A DNA stretch of 6,613 bases from Actinomycetota bacterium (GTDB taxonomy: Bacteria > Actinomycetota > Thermoleophilia > Solirubrobacterales > Solirubrobacteraceae): the NCBI GenBank assembly GCA_019348575.1, contig JAHWJE010000093.1:1-6613 (forward strand). Direction: 5' to 3'. Shown here in pieces: positions 5,552 to 6,613 of this stretch. The notes under the pieces are model-generated. The model saw nothing but the letters and a program-made list of their open reading frames with translations, did not search any database and was not told the DNA's origin. Position numbers and translations under genes: made by a program. Positions within the stretch are counted from its first letter, which is position 1, and each line of letters begins with the position of its first letter.

Positions 5552-5617
5552 CCCGCCGCGGTTTGCGACGCGATCCTGCCCGGCTTCTCACAGCCGGGTC
5601 GCGCGCAGGGCGGCGGG
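5552..5617 (+). promoter_or_regulatory. Predicted structured 5' leader of rpsB
   Basis: Three nested stems stack into one long imperfect hairpin. CCCGCCGC (5552-5559) pairs with GCGGCGGG (5610-5617). CGCGA (5569-5573) pairs with TCGCG (5599-5603). CCCGGCT (5579-5585) pairs with AGCCGGG (5592-5598) around a TCTCAC loop. A TCCTG bulge (5574-5578) lies on the 5' side. The structure ends 25 nt before the rpsB Shine-Dalgarno. Ribosomal protein S2 is known to repress its own mRNA leader in E. coli. A comparable role here is inference, since the pairing was only read by eye. Confidence 0.4.
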
Positions 5618-5642
5618 CTACCAAGCCAAGCAGCATCACCCC

Positions 5643-5648
5643 AAGGAG
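5643..5648 (+). promoter_or_regulatory. Strong Shine-Dalgarno of rpsB (AAGGAG)
   Basis: AAGGAG lies eight bases before ATG 5657, optimal spacing. It fixes the rpsB start and rules out the longer open frame that continues upstream. It is the only textbook Shine-Dalgarno at a gene start in this window. Confidence 0.85.
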
Positions 5649-5656
5649 CAGGACCC

Positions 5657-6541
5657 ATGGCCCACATCGGGATCAAGGAGCTGCTGGAGGCCGGCGTGCA
5701 CTTCGGCCACCAGACCCGCCGCTGGAACCCCAAGATGCGCCGCTTCATCCACGGCGAGAACGGCGGCATCTACGTCATCGACCTGCTCAAGACCGAGCGT
5801 ATGCTGCGCGACGCGCAGGAGTTCGCCTCGGCGGTCGCCCACCGTGGCGGCACCGTGCTGTTCGTCGGCACGAAGAAGCAGGCCCGTGACGCCGTGAAGG
5901 ACTCCGCCGAGAGCGCGGGCATGCCGTACGTCAACCATCGCTGGCTCGGTGGCCTGCTGACGAACTTCCAGACGATCAACCAGCGCATCAAGCGGCTGCA
6001 CGACCTCGAGCGCTACGAGGCGGAGGGGCAGCTCGCGCTGCTGCCGACGCGCGAGCGGATGGCGGCGCTGGCCGACCTGACGAAGCTGCGCGCCAACCTC
6101 GGCGGCGTCAAGAACATGACGCGTCCACCGGAGGCGATGGTGGTCATCGATCTCAAGGTCGAGGAGATCGCCGTCCGCGAGGCACAGCGCCTGCGGATCC
6201 CGATCATCGGCCTGGTCGACACGAACTGCGACCCCGACGGGATCGACTTCGTCGTCCCCGGCAACGACGACGCGATGCGCGCCATCGAGATCGTCGTCCG
6301 CGAGCTGGCCGACGCAGTGATCGAGGGCAAGCAGGGCCGCGTCGACAAGCCCGACGACGCCTCCACCGGCCCGCGTGCCCCCCGCCGCTCGAGCCGCTCG
6401 GCGTTCCGCGCCGACGAGGGCGGCGCCCCCGCGACGCCGCGGATCGGCGAGGACGCCAACGCGGTCGAGATCCCGGCCACCGGCGGCCCCGTCGAGAACG
6501 TCCCGGCCGCAGAGACCGTGGCCGCGGGACAACCGGCTTAG
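5657..6541 (+). CDS. rpsB: 30S ribosomal protein S2
   Basis: 294 residues. S2 binds the 30S subunit at the head-body junction and is needed for S1 docking and initiation in many bacteria. The family core covers about residues 1-226: MAHIGIKELLEAGVHFGHQT (1-20), RRWNPKMRRFIHGENGGIYV (21-40), LFVGTKKQA, NHRWLGGLLTNFQTI (93-107), KLRANLGGVKNM, MVVIDLKVEEIAVREAQRL, then PIIGLVDTNCDPDGIDFVVP and GNDDAMRAI. The last ~68 residues form an Ala/Pro/Asp/Arg-rich, probably disordered tail, making the protein longer than the usual 230-260; such tails occur in actinobacterial S2. The ATG is supported by AAGGAG at ideal spacing and by the family's N-terminus; the open frame running upstream into rluD is a shadow. 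The stop is TAG. A structured leader precedes it and an intrinsic terminator follows at once, whereas the usual partner tsf would lie beyond the window. Confidence 0.98.
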   Translation: MAHIGIKELLEAGVHFGHQTRRWNPKMRRFIHGENGGIYVIDLLKTERMLRDAQEFASAVAHRGGTVLFVGTKKQARDAVKDSAESAGMPYVNHRWLGGLLTNFQTINQRIKRLHDLERYEAEGQLALLPTRERMAALADLTKLRANLGGVKNMTRPPEAMVVIDLKVEEIAVREAQRLRIPIIGLVDTNCDPDGIDFVVPGNDDAMRAIEIVVRELADAVIEGKQGRVDKPDDASTGPRAPRRSSRSAFRADEGGAPATPRIGEDANAVEIPATGGPVENVPAAETVAAGQPA

Positions 6542-6571
6542 CCGATTCAGTGCGAAGTACACGAAGTGCTG

Positions 6572-6611
6572 AGTGCTGAGTCCCGGCTCGGCGTCAGCAC
6601 TTTTTCTTTTT
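6572..6611 (+). terminator. Intrinsic terminator downstream of rpsB
   Basis: AGTGCTGA (6572-6579) pairs with TCAGCACT (6594-6601), an 8-bp stem around a 14-nt loop that can itself form CCG/CGG (6583-6585 with 6589-6591). It is followed by TTTTTCTTTTT (6601-6611), in striking contrast to the GC-rich surroundings. The 5' arm is tandemly duplicated (AGTGCTG at 6565-6571 and 6572-6578). This is a classic Rho-independent terminator 30 nt after the rpsB stop. Confidence 0.9.
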
Positions 6612-6613
6612 GA

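Noticed and set aside
5084..5656. Upstream in-frame extension of rpsB reaching into rluD
   Set aside because: The extension overlaps the conserved C-terminal half of RluD in another frame, and AAGGAG plus ATG 5657 and the S2 family N-terminus fix the real start.
5392..5656. tRNA or other stable RNA gene in the rluD-rpsB gap
   Set aside because: Hairpins are present, but no cloverleaf with T-loop GTTC-like sequence or 3' acceptor pairing could be found.
1..6613. Mobile element, CRISPR array or defence-type island
   Set aside because: No transposase, integrase, long terminal inverted repeats or spaced repeats were seen; all genes are housekeeping types with uniform composition and direction.

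Overview
The window is GC-rich, densely packed, and codes on the + strand throughout. Its gene order resembles the segment next to ftsZ in Gram-positive, especially actinobacterial, chromosomes (pgeF, yggS, sepF, yggT, lspA, rluD). The very high GC at third positions, frequent GTG/TTG starts, 4-nt stop/start overlaps, the SepF type and the Ala/Pro-rich tail of ribosomal protein S2 all point to an actinobacterium. A deep-branching class such as Thermoleophilia (Solirubrobacterales-like) is my best guess. It rests on protein flavour, not on a search.

Layout. Positions 1-609 hold the C-terminal part of a CCA-adding/poly(A)-polymerase-family tRNA nucleotidyltransferase whose beginning lies outside the window. 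It overlaps pgeF (606-1478), which overlaps yggS (1475-2140). After 42 nt comes sepF (2183-2806), the FtsZ membrane anchor. A 127-nt gap with a strong GC hairpin precedes proC (2934-3683). Then follow yggT (3715-4032), lspA (4029-4514) and rluD (4486-5391), which are packed or overlapping. A 265-nt intergenic region (5392-5656) holds several potential RNA hairpins, an AT-richer patch that may be a promoter, and a strong Shine-Dalgarno. It leads into rpsB (5657-6541), which ends at a textbook intrinsic terminator (6572-6611).

How the genes fit together. The cluster mixes cell division (sepF, and yggT by association), envelope maturation (lspA processes lipoproteins), metabolite housekeeping (pgeF for nucleosides or misincorporated amino acids, yggS for PLP, proC for proline) and translation (tRNA CCA end, rluD-type 23S pseudouridine synthase, S2). 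Overlapping junctions suggest translational coupling within cca-pgeF-yggS and yggT-lspA-rluD. sepF and proC instead each follow a -10-like TCTANNNT placed at the same distance from their ATG, which suggests own promoters with near-leaderless mRNAs. rpsB has the only textbook Shine-Dalgarno and looks separately transcribed with a structured leader.

This is mainly an ordinary chromosomal housekeeping region. I see no mobile element, CRISPR array, tRNA or rRNA gene, or clearly new system. The points worth a second look are the absence of divIVA between yggT and lspA, the insertion of proC after sepF, the rpsB leader, and the terminator directly behind rpsB with a duplicated 5' arm.
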